From assembly GCF_963678635.1 (NCBI RefSeq), contig NC_087069.1, positions 36,437,959 through 36,501,958 on the forward strand: 64,000 nt of DNA, given 5' to 3'. The stretch comes from Symsagittifera roscoffensis. Lineage: Eukaryota > Xenacoelomorpha > Acoela > Convolutidae. Made by a program: the position numbers and the translations under genes. Below are positions 21,606 through 29,772 of this stretch, one piece after another. Numbering within the stretch: the stretch's first letter is position 1; the number at the start of each line of letters is the position of its first letter. A model generated the notes under the pieces. That model saw nothing but the letters and a program-made list of their open reading frames with translations. It was not told where the DNA came from and searched no databases.

Positions 21606-24377
21606 TTATGGAGGTAGTGTTTTCTGTATCACTTTCTGAATCTGATGATTCACAGTTTTTTGATTTATTTGTAGTTCGTTATTTCCTGTGTCATCAATAC
21701 CTGGGGGGTCTGATGTAGTTTCTGGGTTTGATTGTACTTGGTTAATATTTCTTTGATGTTTAGGTGTACTACTTCTGTGGCGATTGTTAGAATTATTATA
21801 ATGGTTATTATTCCTGTGTGGTGATTGGGAATAATTTCTATAACGATTATTATAACTTGAATGTCGATTTTGTGAATTATTTTGTGATCTGTTTTGATAA
21901 TTATTGTTTGGTCTGTTATAGTTTGATCTATTATATGAGTTATTCCTTGATCGATTGTTCGGGTAATTCTGGTTTCGGTTGTTTGAATAACTTCTATTCC
22001 GATTGTTGGAGTAGTTTCTATTTCTATTGTATGATGAGTTTCGTGATTGATTGTTTGGATAGTAATTATTTCTTGATTGGGAATTAGATCTAGAAACAAA
22101 TTGTGTTGTATTTGAATTTGATCTGGAGTAGTTATTTCGACTATTTGGTCTAATTACGGTTTCTGTCATTTTTGTGTTTTTATAATCGTGTGTATTTAAT
22201 GAATATGCTTTTCGAACTAGTGTTTCGATACGTACTGCTAATTGTTTGATGGTTTCATTTGGTAATCTGCGAATTTCATTACATAAAACTCTTTGTTGTT
22301 GTTTATTTCTTTCGGAGTCAAACATTTTTGAAAATTCTTGTGTAAATCTCTTCCAATATGATTTTATTTCTATAGGCAATACTGAAAACCATTTTTGGGC
22401 TGCGCCGTCTAAGGTTGTCTGTATCAACGCTGTGCGTCGATGTATCCAGTTTTGATGTAGTGGCGTATTAATTGGTTCAGGTCCTATATTTAAAATTAAA
22501 TTTGCTGTTACTGCATTTAAATAATCTTCTACAGAATATTCAGGGTCTGTTCCTGTGAATACCATTAATGGTTTGTTTGATGTTATTGATGATCCAACCA
22601 TAAGGTATGGATTCATTGTCATTTGTAATGATTCTGCTGCATTTGGCATTTGTGAAAAATTAGAAAGTTGATTTTTTGTTATTTCGTGTTGTTGAAGATA
22701 ATATGGAAGTGGTATTTCATTTTGCATTTGTGTTGGTTGATATGAGTGTGTAATCATTGGGTTTTGTGGCTGAATTGGTTGAAAAGATTGTGTATTAGTT
22801 GGGTTTTGCATTTGTATTGGTTGTTGATTTTGTGTATCTATCTGATGTGGAGAAAAATTTCTATGATGTGTATATGGTTTCTGCATTCCTTGTCCGTGAT
22901 ATTCTTGGGTATATGGTGCAAATATATCTGGTTGTAAATGATCATCATCAGAGGATAGATAATCCAATTGATGAGATGCTTGTTTTTTATTTTTATTCTG
23001 TTGAAAGAATGGGTAATTTTCGCTATAATCCTGTGGAGGATGTGGATTAGCTTGAAAATTTACTGAATTGGTTGTTGCCATTGGATTGTTCCAATATCGA
23101 GATCTGATTTGATTATCATTATTATTGCGTGGAGGATAGTTCGTTTTTGATGGGTGTGTATAATTATAATTATGTTCCGCAAAATTGTTTCTTGTGAACG
23201 TTCTGCGTGTTTTTGACGGTATTGTCATGGGTCTATATGTTTGGTAATCCATTTGTGAATATTTTGGAGCAACGGAAGGTTTAACAGTTGATTGTAAGGT
23301 TACCTGTGTTAGTGAAGTGTTTGTATTTCTTGGTGTTGTTAAATTTGGACGTATCGGTGAAATACTTTGTTGTGTAGTTGTTGTTGTTTGGACAATTTCT
23401 TCATTTATGAAGTGTGATGGTGTCTGAATATCTTGTTGAGTGAGATTTCTAGTTCCATTAAGGTTTTCATTGTGTATGACTGTCGAATTTAAACTGTTAT
23501 TTCGAGTATCAGGTAAAAATGTATTGTAGTTTAATGGTGTTGCGTCAATGGTTAATGGCACTACTCTTACATAATCTCTTATATAAGATATTGTACTTAT
23601 TGCTTGGCTTGCAATTGATTGTGAGATATTTATAAATGCATAATGAGACCATTCGGGGTCCCAAACGTAGTCTGACTGTTCTGTGATGGCGGTATCATCG
23701 TTTGAATTTTGAGGTCTAAAATTTTTTCTTGCTTGCGAATTTAAATCTAGATTATGTGTGAAATAATCTATTATAAACCATGCCAAAATTTTTTGTAAGT
23801 CATGTTTTGTATGTTGTGAAACATCATCTTTGGTGAAATTTTCTTTAATTATATTTAGAAAAGATGAAAGTAGTGTGATTTCATGTCGTACCCTTATATG
23901 TTTAGATGTCTCTGTCGGTGAGACATTTGAGATTGGGATTTCGTTTTCTAATATTGAGATATAACTATATATTATGGCAAAAACTTCATTAGTGAATATG
24001 GAGTTTGCTCTTTGTGAGTTATGATATTGTATGCTTTTTATATATTCTGAGAATACTTTTGAAAATTCTAAATCAAGGTCGTCTGTTTGAATTACATATT
24101 TGCGGTGATTCGGGTTTGGTGAGGTGAATTCTATGGTGTAGATTCCGTAGTGTTGTGTCAAATTAGATATATCTTTCAGATAGTGATCAATAATTTGTCT
24201 TTTGATCTTTACATCGGGGAACTCTGCTTTACATGGGCTGATTCCGGGTTCAAATAAATTTAGTAGTAAATTCTTGCAAAGTATATGCTGTCCTCTATCA
24301 GTGGGTGCATCTACGAGGAAGGGGAAGATATCGTCATCATCTGGACTATCTTCACTTGGAGTGTGTGTTTGGCTCAT
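21606..24377 (-). CDS. gag: Gag-like polyprotein, copy 1, zinc knuckle deleted
   Basis: This is a 923-codon frame. Residues 1-600 are mostly polar, Gln/Asn/Pro/Thr-rich and probably disordered. They are followed by a capsid-like region starting near FTGTDPEYSVEDYLNA, with the typical W-x(n)-F spacing of Ty3 capsids (AAQKWFSVLP, W-KRFTQEFSKMF). The tail is a long Asn/Arg/Ser/Tyr repeat (NRNRNYSNNRNRS). Relative to copy 2, about 0.6 kb is missing in frame between MTE and RPNSR. That removes the end of the capsid region and the whole CCHC knuckle. The last ~20 codons read out of frame with pol. Confidence 0.88.
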   Translation of the reverse strand: MSQTHTPSEDSPDDDDIFPFLVDAPTDRGQHILCKNLLLNLFEPGISPCKAEFPDVKIKRQIIDHYLKDISNLTQHYGIYTIEFTSPNPNHRKYVIQTDDLDLEFSKVFSEYIKSIQYHNSQRANSIFTNEVFAIIYSYISILENEIPISNVSPTETSKHIRVRHEITLLSSFLNIIKENFTKDDVSQHTKHDLQKILAWFIIDYFTHNLDLNSQARKNFRPQNSNDDTAITEQSDYVWDPEWSHYAFINISQSIASQAISTISYIRDYVRVVPLTIDATPLNYNTFLPDTRNNSLNSTVIHNENLNGTRNLTQQDIQTPSHFINEEIVQTTTTTQQSISPIRPNLTTPRNTNTSLTQVTLQSTVKPSVAPKYSQMDYQTYRPMTIPSKTRRTFTRNNFAEHNYNYTHPSKTNYPPRNNNDNQIRSRYWNNPMATTNSVNFQANPHPPQDYSENYPFFQQNKNKKQASHQLDYLSSDDDHLQPDIFAPYTQEYHGQGMQKPYTHHRNFSPHQIDTQNQQPIQMQNPTNTQSFQPIQPQNPMITHSYQPTQMQNEIPLPYYLQQHEITKNQLSNFSQMPNAAESLQMTMNPYLMVGSSITSNKPLMVFTGTDPEYSVEDYLNAVTANLILNIGPEPINTPLHQNWIHRRTALIQTTLDGAAQKWFSVLPIEIKSYWKRFTQEFSKMFDSERNKQQQRVLCNEIRRLPNETIKQLAVRIETLVRKAYSLNTHDYKNTKMTETVIRPNSRNNYSRSNSNTTQFVSRSNSQSRNNYYPNNQSRNSSYNRNRNYSNNRNRSYSNNRNQNYPNNRSRNNSYNRSNYNRPNNNYQNRSQNNSQNRHSSYNNRYRNYSQSPHRNNNHYNNSNNRHRSSTPKHQRNINQVQSNPETTSDPPGIDDTGNNELQINQKTVNHQIQKVIQKTLPP

Positions 24378-24819
24378 TTTTTCGTTTAATGACTGTTAAT
24401 AGGTAATTATCGATGTGTCTAATTGGTTGATTCCAGTTGTATAAATGTACTGGTTTGTGTTTATATTGCTTTTTTATTCGTCTTTTTCCTCTTTTTGATG
24501 AATTTGAAGTTGTTTCTGAGTCGGAAAAATATAATTGATCGTGTATGGGGCAATTTTTATCTATAGATTCTTTTAATTTATAGAGTTCGTCTAAATTGCT
24601 GGCTTCTGATTCTGAAAACGCGTTTCTATTTTTGGAAAATCTTTTTCGTGTTATTTGTCTTTGTTTAGTTATTATTTTTTTTTTTAGTGTTTGTCGTTTT
24701 GTTCTAATATATCCAACTGTTTGTGTGTGAGGTGTGATTACAAGGTCGTATTTTTTGTTTTCTATTTCACAGTTGTGCAAAACGATTGTTTGTTTGTTTC
24801 CTAGATTTTTAAATGACAT
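24352..24819 (-). CDS. Basic 155-aa protein upstream of gag, copy 1
   Basis: It begins MSFKNLGNKQTIVLHNCEI and has a Lys/Arg-rich centre (KRQTLKKKIITKQRQITRKR), a Ser/Glu-rich acidic stretch and a second basic cluster (RGKRRIKKQYKHK). It is well conserved with copy 2 at 29305-29772. Its 3' end overlaps the gag start by 26 nt in another frame. The basic clusters could bind RNA or act as nuclear localisation signals; no family is recognised. An RNA-binding regulatory role is inference from composition and position only. Confidence 0.65.
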   Translation of the reverse strand: MSFKNLGNKQTIVLHNCEIENKKYDLVITPHTQTVGYIRTKRQTLKKKIITKQRQITRKRFSKNRNAFSESEASNLDELYKLKESIDKNCPIHDQLYFSDSETTSNSSKRGKRRIKKQYKHKPVHLYNWNQPIRHIDNYLLTVIKRKNEPNTHSK

Positions 24820-25748
24820 AAGGTTTAGGATGACGGATGCAAAAAGTTGTTAGATGATTTCTATTTTCTTAAATTGTTAGTCCTTACGATTTTTTGGTTA
24901 GCTTAACCTGGGTCTATTTGTTCAGGGTTGGAGAGAAAAGTATATCGATTCCGAAGAATGATTTTTTACTTTCTCGTGGCTAGTATAAGCTAAGGTGTTA
25001 ACTTACTTAATCTTACTTAAGGGTAGTGATTGTGTTCAAGGGTTGGAGAATAGTAAATCGATCCACAAGGTTCAGGTATAATTAGAACGCGAGTAGTTCG
25101 TTAGATACTATTTTTAACTTACTAAGTCTAAGATTTATCCTGGGTCTTGATAAGAGGAGGGTTCAAGTGAAGGATGAATAACCGAAGTTTTTCACTGTTT
25201 ATCCTAATTTAAATGGTTAGTTTTGTTGAAAAATTTCTATTAGTCTTGGGTTTTTCGAAAGGGTTGGAGAGTGAATCGACGTTTGAGGTCGTTAGACACT
25301 AGCTAAGTGGGTGGGGGAGAACAAAATTGTTCTTTTTGATCCAAGGATGGGCCTTGATGATCAAGTTTAAATTTTAATTGAATAGAAAATGAATTTAGAT
25401 CCAAGGATAAGCCTTGATGATCTGGTTTTAAAAATTGAATGAATTTAAGTTTAAAATGGTTTAAATTTGTTTAAGAAAAGATTTAGTGTTTTAGTGATAT
25501 TAGTGAGCTTAAGATTGCTGTTATGTTTTAGGTGATGAAGCTGAGACAACTGATGATTTTATGATTACTAACAATTTATTGTCATGCTACTAATTTTTGT
25601 TTTGTCTTTCAATAAATATTTTCCAAAAATGTTTTATATAATACTGCAGAATTTTGAGGGAAACGATCTGAGATCTTTTTATCAATCGTTATTGTATATT
25701 AATAATTTGTTTAGCGCCTGAAATGATCATGAAGATTGACTTCAAGAT
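24820..25748 (-). other. Leader region, copy 1
   Basis: Non-coding and homologous to 28375-29304 in copy 2. It keeps both GATC-arm hairpin repeats (25338-25362 and 25398-25422), the three TCTCCAACCCT-like units and the GTAAGT words. Conservation of all of these in the older copy suggests they belong to the element and not to one insertion. Confidence 0.6.
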
Positions 25749-25982
25749 TTAAGTTTGCAAATGAAAATCTAAATTCATTGCTAATAAGATTCTAAATATA
25801 AAAGTTTGTGTTGGCTTTTGCCGTACTATCATATAACTATCTGGTAAGTTTCTATTTTGTCGTATATCGTCTCTGGTTCGAGGTCTTCTTCCAATTCCGG
25901 GTAGTTCTCTTATCGTTCGGAATATTGGCTTTGATCTATTGAGTCGTAGAGACATTTCGATTAAATTATCGTCGTGTAACAT
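25749..25982 (-). CDS. 77-aa ORF next to the primer-binding site, copy 1
   Basis: It starts MLHDDNLIEMSLRLNRSKP and ends FHLQT, and aligns without gaps to the copy-2 ORF at 28141-28374 with about nine substitutions. It is basic (GIGRRPRTRDDIR). It lies about 90 nt downstream of the 5' LTR, so it would be the first AUG of a genomic transcript. It could be a small regulatory protein or a translated leader ORF. Confidence 0.45.
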   Translation of the reverse strand: MLHDDNLIEMSLRLNRSKPIFRTIRELPGIGRRPRTRDDIRQNRNLPDSYMIVRQKPTQTFIFRILLAMNLDFHLQT

Positions 25983-26049
25983 TTTAAAAATGTTTTGTCT
26001 AATTTCTAATCTATTTTTGGTTAATTCTAAGCTATTAAGGTCTTGTTCG

Positions 26050-26067
26050 AGACTTATGGTCGCACCA
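26050..26067 (-). promoter_or_regulatory. Candidate primer-binding site, copy 1
   Basis: Two bases inside the LTR end, the - strand reads TGGTGCGACCATAAGTCT, identical to copy 2. TGG at +2 from the LTR is where a tRNA 3'-CCA primer would pair. I could not assign the tRNA. Confidence 0.6.
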
Positions 26068-26069
26068 GA

Positions 26070-26479
26070 TGAGTTGGAACCGAGGTGGTTAACTCATAGA
26101 GTAATTTCGGATAGGGTACACCGTCTGCTCGTCACGCTATCTTATTTTCGGCCGGATAGATTCGTGCAACTTCTTAGTCTAATACCGATCCTAATCTTAC
26201 TCTTACACTATCTAGTCTCAGGGTGTTTAACTAGTCTCTGCTAGGCTCAATAGATCTAGGGTATACTGGTTTCTTGCGGCTGCTGAAGTCTTCTTGGAGA
26301 GTCAACTAATTTCTAAGTTAAATTCAAATCTCTCTGGTGCTGAAATTACAAGTAATTCCAGCACTTACAAATAAGTGGGTTGTTAGTTAGATGGATCATG
26401 ATTGGTTAATATTAAATACTTTACAGTGGTAAAATATCTAATTTATCCAATCATAAAATGTAGTTTAGATCAGGTTCCA
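26070..26479 (-). mobile_element. 5' LTR of copy 1
   Basis: A 410-bp LTR with TG...CA ends on the - strand, followed on the right by the ATAA target duplication (26480-26483) and on the left by the PBS. Compared with copy-2 LTRs the U5 end differs (AACCACCTCGGTTCCAACTCA here) and the AATAAA word is AAGAAA. The two copies therefore come from somewhat different lineages. Confidence 0.92.
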
Positions 26480-27644
26480 ATAAGCTGCAGTATCCTTCTG
26501 ATGTTAAGGAAAAAGGTTTTGAACCAACATTAAAACAATTTGCTTGCCAGATCTCTGAAAATGCTTATGTTTTCACCTAAATGTTCGGTCTTTGTTTAAA
26601 CACAACGATGAATTAGTAGCTCCACTATGTATTCACAGATGACGCGATGAAAAGACTAAGACAAGTCTTCGGCCCAGTCAGATCCAATGGATGGCTTTTT
26701 GACAACGCATCATTCCTCATTACAGCAGACGTCATGAGCGCAAATGCCTCGTTGAAGACAAGCTGAAGTCATTGAAGTCTCTCAAAGACCCTTTTCTTCA
26801 AAATCATCTGAGAACATGTGTCAATTCTAATTTCACTAGTGTTATTCAAGACATAGACTACAAATTTCAATTCGCTTTTTTATACAATCAGAAAATTCAG
26901 TAACCAAATAGAGATCCCACATTTTCATCAACCGTTAAAACCTTTTCCATTGACGGGCAGAAGGTACTTGCACATCTTTTACCCCCAGTAAACCAAGAAT
27001 AATATAGTATGATTTCCGAAATTCAACTTAAATAATTGGAGAGCTCAAAATGAAGACAGGTTCAAAAGCCCGAGCGTTATTAGTTGCAGGAAAAAAAGAA
27101 AGCATTTCTTTCAGCTTTGGGTTGAAAATTTATGATCAAACAGGATTTCGAGAACAAATACCGCAAGCCAAACTTTCGTATAATCTAAATATCGAGAAAG
27201 GAAGTTGAACTTAAAAATTGGATTTCAAAAAAACTTACAGTTAATCAAAACTAGACAATTTTTCGAGCAAACAATGCGTTGTTAACATAGTTACTGGAAT
27301 TCTAACCGACAATAACCTTTTTACGGGTTGCGTGCGTAAGAATTTCTAAAATGTGATGGACTCAACCATCGGAAAAATTATTTTTGCCAACGTTTATCGT
27401 CAGTAGAATCTCGTAAACGTATTACCGGAAACAGGGTTTAAAATTGGTTAAAATTTATCTAATTATTTTATAAGATATACAAAAGAGGGGGAATAAGGGG
27501 GTTATTGTTCAAACAATGCATAAACCCAAGAACAATGTAGCTTAAATTCCAGTGAAAATTCATTTGAAAAAAAACATTGGATTTGAAAGTTTGAAATCGA
27601 ATGATAAAGCAGTAAGTTCCAATATTTGAAGCTTTGAATCATTC
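26480..27644 (+). other. Host DNA between the two elements, with coding relics
   Basis: The first 709 bp are repeated at 8915-9620. Short open stretches persist, such as one after the ATAA and another reading MKTGSKARALLVAGKKESI near 27050, but frames are broken and I recognise no protein. It ends at the ATTC target duplication of copy 2 (27641-27644). The two elements are thus only 1.17 kb apart and divergently oriented. Confidence 0.55.
27641..27644. repeat. Target-site duplication ATTC (left of copy 2)
   Basis: ATTC lies immediately before the LTR TGG at 27645 and again at 46547-46550 immediately after the 3' LTR. The 4-bp size fits Ty3/gypsy. Confidence 0.85.
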
Positions 27645-28052
27645 TGGAACCTGATCTAAACTATATTTTATGATTGGATAAATTAAATGTTTTACCAATG
27701 TAAAGTATTTAATATTAACCAATCATGATCCATCTAACTAACAACCCACTTATTTGTAAGTGCTGAAGTTACTTGTAATTTCAGCACCAGAGAGATTTGA
27801 ATTTAACTTAGAAATTAGTTGGACTCTCCCGAGCACTTCAGCAGCCGCAATAAACCAGTATACCCTAGATCTATTGAGCCTAGCAGAGACTAGTTAAACA
27901 ACCTGAGACTAGATAGTATAAGAGTAAGATTAGGATCGGTATTAGACTAAGAAGTTGCACGAATCTATCCGGCCGAAAATAAGATAGCGTGACGAGCAGA
28001 CGGTGTACCCTATCCGAAATTACTCTATGAGTTACACCGCAGTCCTAACTCA
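27645..28052 (+). mobile_element. 5' LTR of copy 2
   Basis: 408 bp, from TGGAACCTG to CCTAACTCA. By reading both LTRs line by line I found no difference from 46139-46546. A TATATTTTA word at 27662 and an AATAAA at 27849-27854 are candidate promoter and poly(A) signals; a second TATAAG lies at 27917. Which are used cannot be told from sequence. Confidence 0.95.
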
Positions 28053-28054
28053 TC

Positions 28055-28072
28055 TGGTGCGACCATAAGTCT
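28055..28072 (+). promoter_or_regulatory. Candidate primer-binding site, copy 2
   Basis: TGGTGCGACCATAAGTCT begins two bases after the 5' LTR. It would pair with a tRNA ending GGTCGCACCA. I could not match this confidently to a standard animal tRNA, so the primer identity is open. Confidence 0.6.
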
Positions 28073-28140
28073 CGAACAAGACCTTATTAGATTAGAATTA
28101 ACCAAAATTAGATTAGAAATTAGACAAAAACATTTACAAA

Positions 28141-28374
28141 ATGTTATACGACAATAATTTAATTGAAATGTCTCTCCGACTCAATAGATCCGAGCCAATA
28201 TTCCGAACCATAATAGAACTACCCGGAATTGGAAGAAGACATCGAACCAAAGACGACATACGACAAAGTAGAAACTTGCCGTATAGTTACATGATAGTTC
28301 GGCAAAAGCCAGAACAAACTTTTATATTTCGAATACTACTTGCAATGAATTTAGATTTCCATTTGCAAACATAA
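28141..28374 (+). CDS. 77-aa ORF next to the primer-binding site, copy 2
   Basis: MLYDNNLIEMSLRLNRSEP...FHLQT, aligned without gaps to copy 1 at 25749-25982. The C-terminal ~19 residues are identical in the two copies, while about nine substitutions lie upstream. It is basic with no recognised domain. As the first AUG in the leader it must either be expressed, bypassed by reinitiation, or removed by splicing for gag to be made. Confidence 0.45.
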   Translation: MLYDNNLIEMSLRLNRSEPIFRTIIELPGIGRRHRTKDDIRQSRNLPYSYMIVRQKPEQTFIFRILLAMNLDFHLQT

Positions 28375-28703
28375 AACCTTGAAGTAAATCTTCAAAATCA
28401 TTTCAGGCGCTAAACAAAATTAATATTATACAATAACGATTGATAAAAAGATCTAAGATCGTTTTCCTAAAATTCTGCAGTATTATACAAAACATGTTTG
28501 AAAAATATTTATTGGAAAATAAAAATAAAAATTAGTAGCATGACAATAAATGGTTAGTAATCATAAATCATCCTGTTGTTCCAGCTTCATCACCTAAAAC
28601 ATAACAGCAATCATCAACTCACTAATATCATAAAATACTAAATCTTTCCTTTACACAAATTTAAAACCTCATTAAAACTTAAAGTCACTTAATTTTAAAA
28701 CCA

Positions 28704-28728
28704 GATCATCAAGGCTTATCCTTGGATC
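28704..28728 (+). repeat. Leader hairpin repeat 1
   Basis: The arms are GATC (2-nt bulge) C-AAGG and CCTT-G-GATC around a 5-nt loop. The identical 25-mer recurs 60 bp downstream. Confidence 0.6.
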
Positions 28729-28763
28729 TTAAATCATTTTCTACTTCATTACATTTTAAATTT

Positions 28764-28788
28764 GATCATCAAGGCTTATCCTTGGATC
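28764..28788 (+). repeat. Leader hairpin repeat 2
   Basis: Identical to 28704-28728. Both have counterparts in copy 1 at the same spacing of 60 bp, one with two base changes that fall in or next to the loop. Confidence 0.6.
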
Positions 28789-29304
28789 AAACAGAACAAC
28801 TTTGTTCTCCCCCACCCACTTAATTAGTGTCTAACGACCTCAAACGTCGATTCACTACCCAACCCTTTCTAAAGACCCAAGACTAATAGAAATTTTTAAA
28901 CAAAACTAATCATTCAAATTAGGATAAACAGTGAAGAACTTCGGTTATTCATCCTTCACTTGATCCCCCCTCTTACCAGACCCAGGATAAATCTTAGACT
29001 TAGTAAGTTTAAAATAGTATCTAACGAACTACTCGCGTTCTAATTATACCTGAACCTTGTGGATCGATTTACTATTCTCCAACCCTTGAACACAATCACT
29101 ACCCCTAAGTAAGATTAAGTAAGTTAACACCTTAGCTTATACTAGTCACGAGAAAGTAAAAATCATTCTTCGGAATCGATATACTTTTCTCTCCAACCCT
29201 AAACAAATAGACCCAGGTTAAGCTAACCAAAAAATCGTAAGAACTAACAGTTTAGGAAAATAGAAATCATTTAACAACCTTTTGCACCCGTCATCCTAAA
29301 CCTT

Positions 29305-29772
29305 ATGTCATTTAAAAACCTAGGGAATAAACAAACAATCGTTTTACACAATTGTGAAATAGATAACAAAAAATACGACCTTGTAATCACACCTCATACA
29401 CAAACAGTTGGATACATTCGAACAAAACGACAAACACTAAAGAGAAAAATAATCACTAAACAAAGACAAATAACACGAAAAAGATTTTCAAAAAATCGAA
29501 ACGCATTTTCAGAATCAGAAACCAACAGTTTAGACGAACTCTACAAACTAAAAGAATCAATAGATAAAAATTACCCACAACACGATCAATTATATTTTTC
29601 TGACTCAGAAACAACTTCAAATTCATCACAAAGAGGAAAAAGAAGAATAAAAAAGCAGTATAAACACAAACCAGTACATCTATACAACTGGAATCAACCA
29701 ATTCGACACATTAATAATTACATATTAACAGTCATCGAACGAAAAAATGAGTTCAACGCACACCCCAGGTGA
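29305..29772 (+). CDS. Basic 155-aa protein upstream of gag, copy 2
   Basis: An intact ORF from ATG at 29305, more than 90% identical by eye to copy 1. The order is a hydrophobic and polar N-terminus (about 1-35), a strongly basic region (about 40-70, KRQTLKRKIITKQRQITRKR), a Ser/Asp/Glu-rich region with FSDSETTSNSS, a basic cluster RGKRRIKKQYKHK, and a C-terminus containing YNWNQPIRH. The last 26 nt overlap the gag start at 29747 in another frame, so the two are translationally adjacent. Complex retroviruses encode small basic RNA-binding regulators (Tat, Rev, Rex); similarity here is only in size and charge. Confidence 0.65.
   Translation: MSFKNLGNKQTIVLHNCEIDNKKYDLVITPHTQTVGYIRTKRQTLKRKIITKQRQITRKRFSKNRNAFSESETNSLDELYKLKESIDKNYPQHDQLYFSDSETTSNSSQRGKRRIKKQYKHKPVHLYNWNQPIRHINNYILTVIERKNEFNAHPR

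Larger units (their letters stand above)
9621..26479 (-). mobile_element. Copy 1 of a giant Ty3/gypsy retrovirus-like element (defective)
   Basis: Read on the - strand: 5' LTR (26479-26070), PBS, leader, 77-aa ORF, 155-aa ORF, gag, pol, small membrane ORFs, Met-less Pro-rich frame, env pseudogene and the 597-aa gene. Gene order and sequence match copy 2 throughout. The 3' end lacks the ~1060 bp seen in copy 2 between 45079 and its 3' LTR. There is at least one lesion in most genes: an in-frame gag deletion of ~0.6 kb, a gag/pol frame offset, a 12-nt RT deletion, loss of the integrase catalytic Glu, env frameshifts and several stop codons. Confidence 0.9.
28375..29304 (+). promoter_or_regulatory. 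Leader with repeats, hairpins and possible splice donors, copy 2
   Basis: Non-coding, ~930 bp. It contains two identical 25-bp hairpin-forming repeats (28704-28728, 28764-28788). It has three degenerate units with a CGAT...CTCCAACCCT core (about 28842-28870, 29062-29090, 29172-29200). It has GTAAGT or GTAAGA words at 29003, 29109 and 29119. All are kept in copy 1. Packaging, dimerisation or splice-donor roles are plausible for such a position but are not shown. Confidence 0.5.

Noticed and set aside
21610-21640. Programmed -1 frameshift site AAAAAAC at the copy-1 gag/pol junction
   Set aside because: The gag codons are CAA AAA ACT, so the heptamer is not in the phase needed for tandem slippage, and copy 2 has no frameshift here.
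21818-22087. Tyr/Asn-rich ORFs antisense to gag (also at 32622-32891)
   Set aside because: They are shadows of the Asn/Arg/Ser repeat in Gag.
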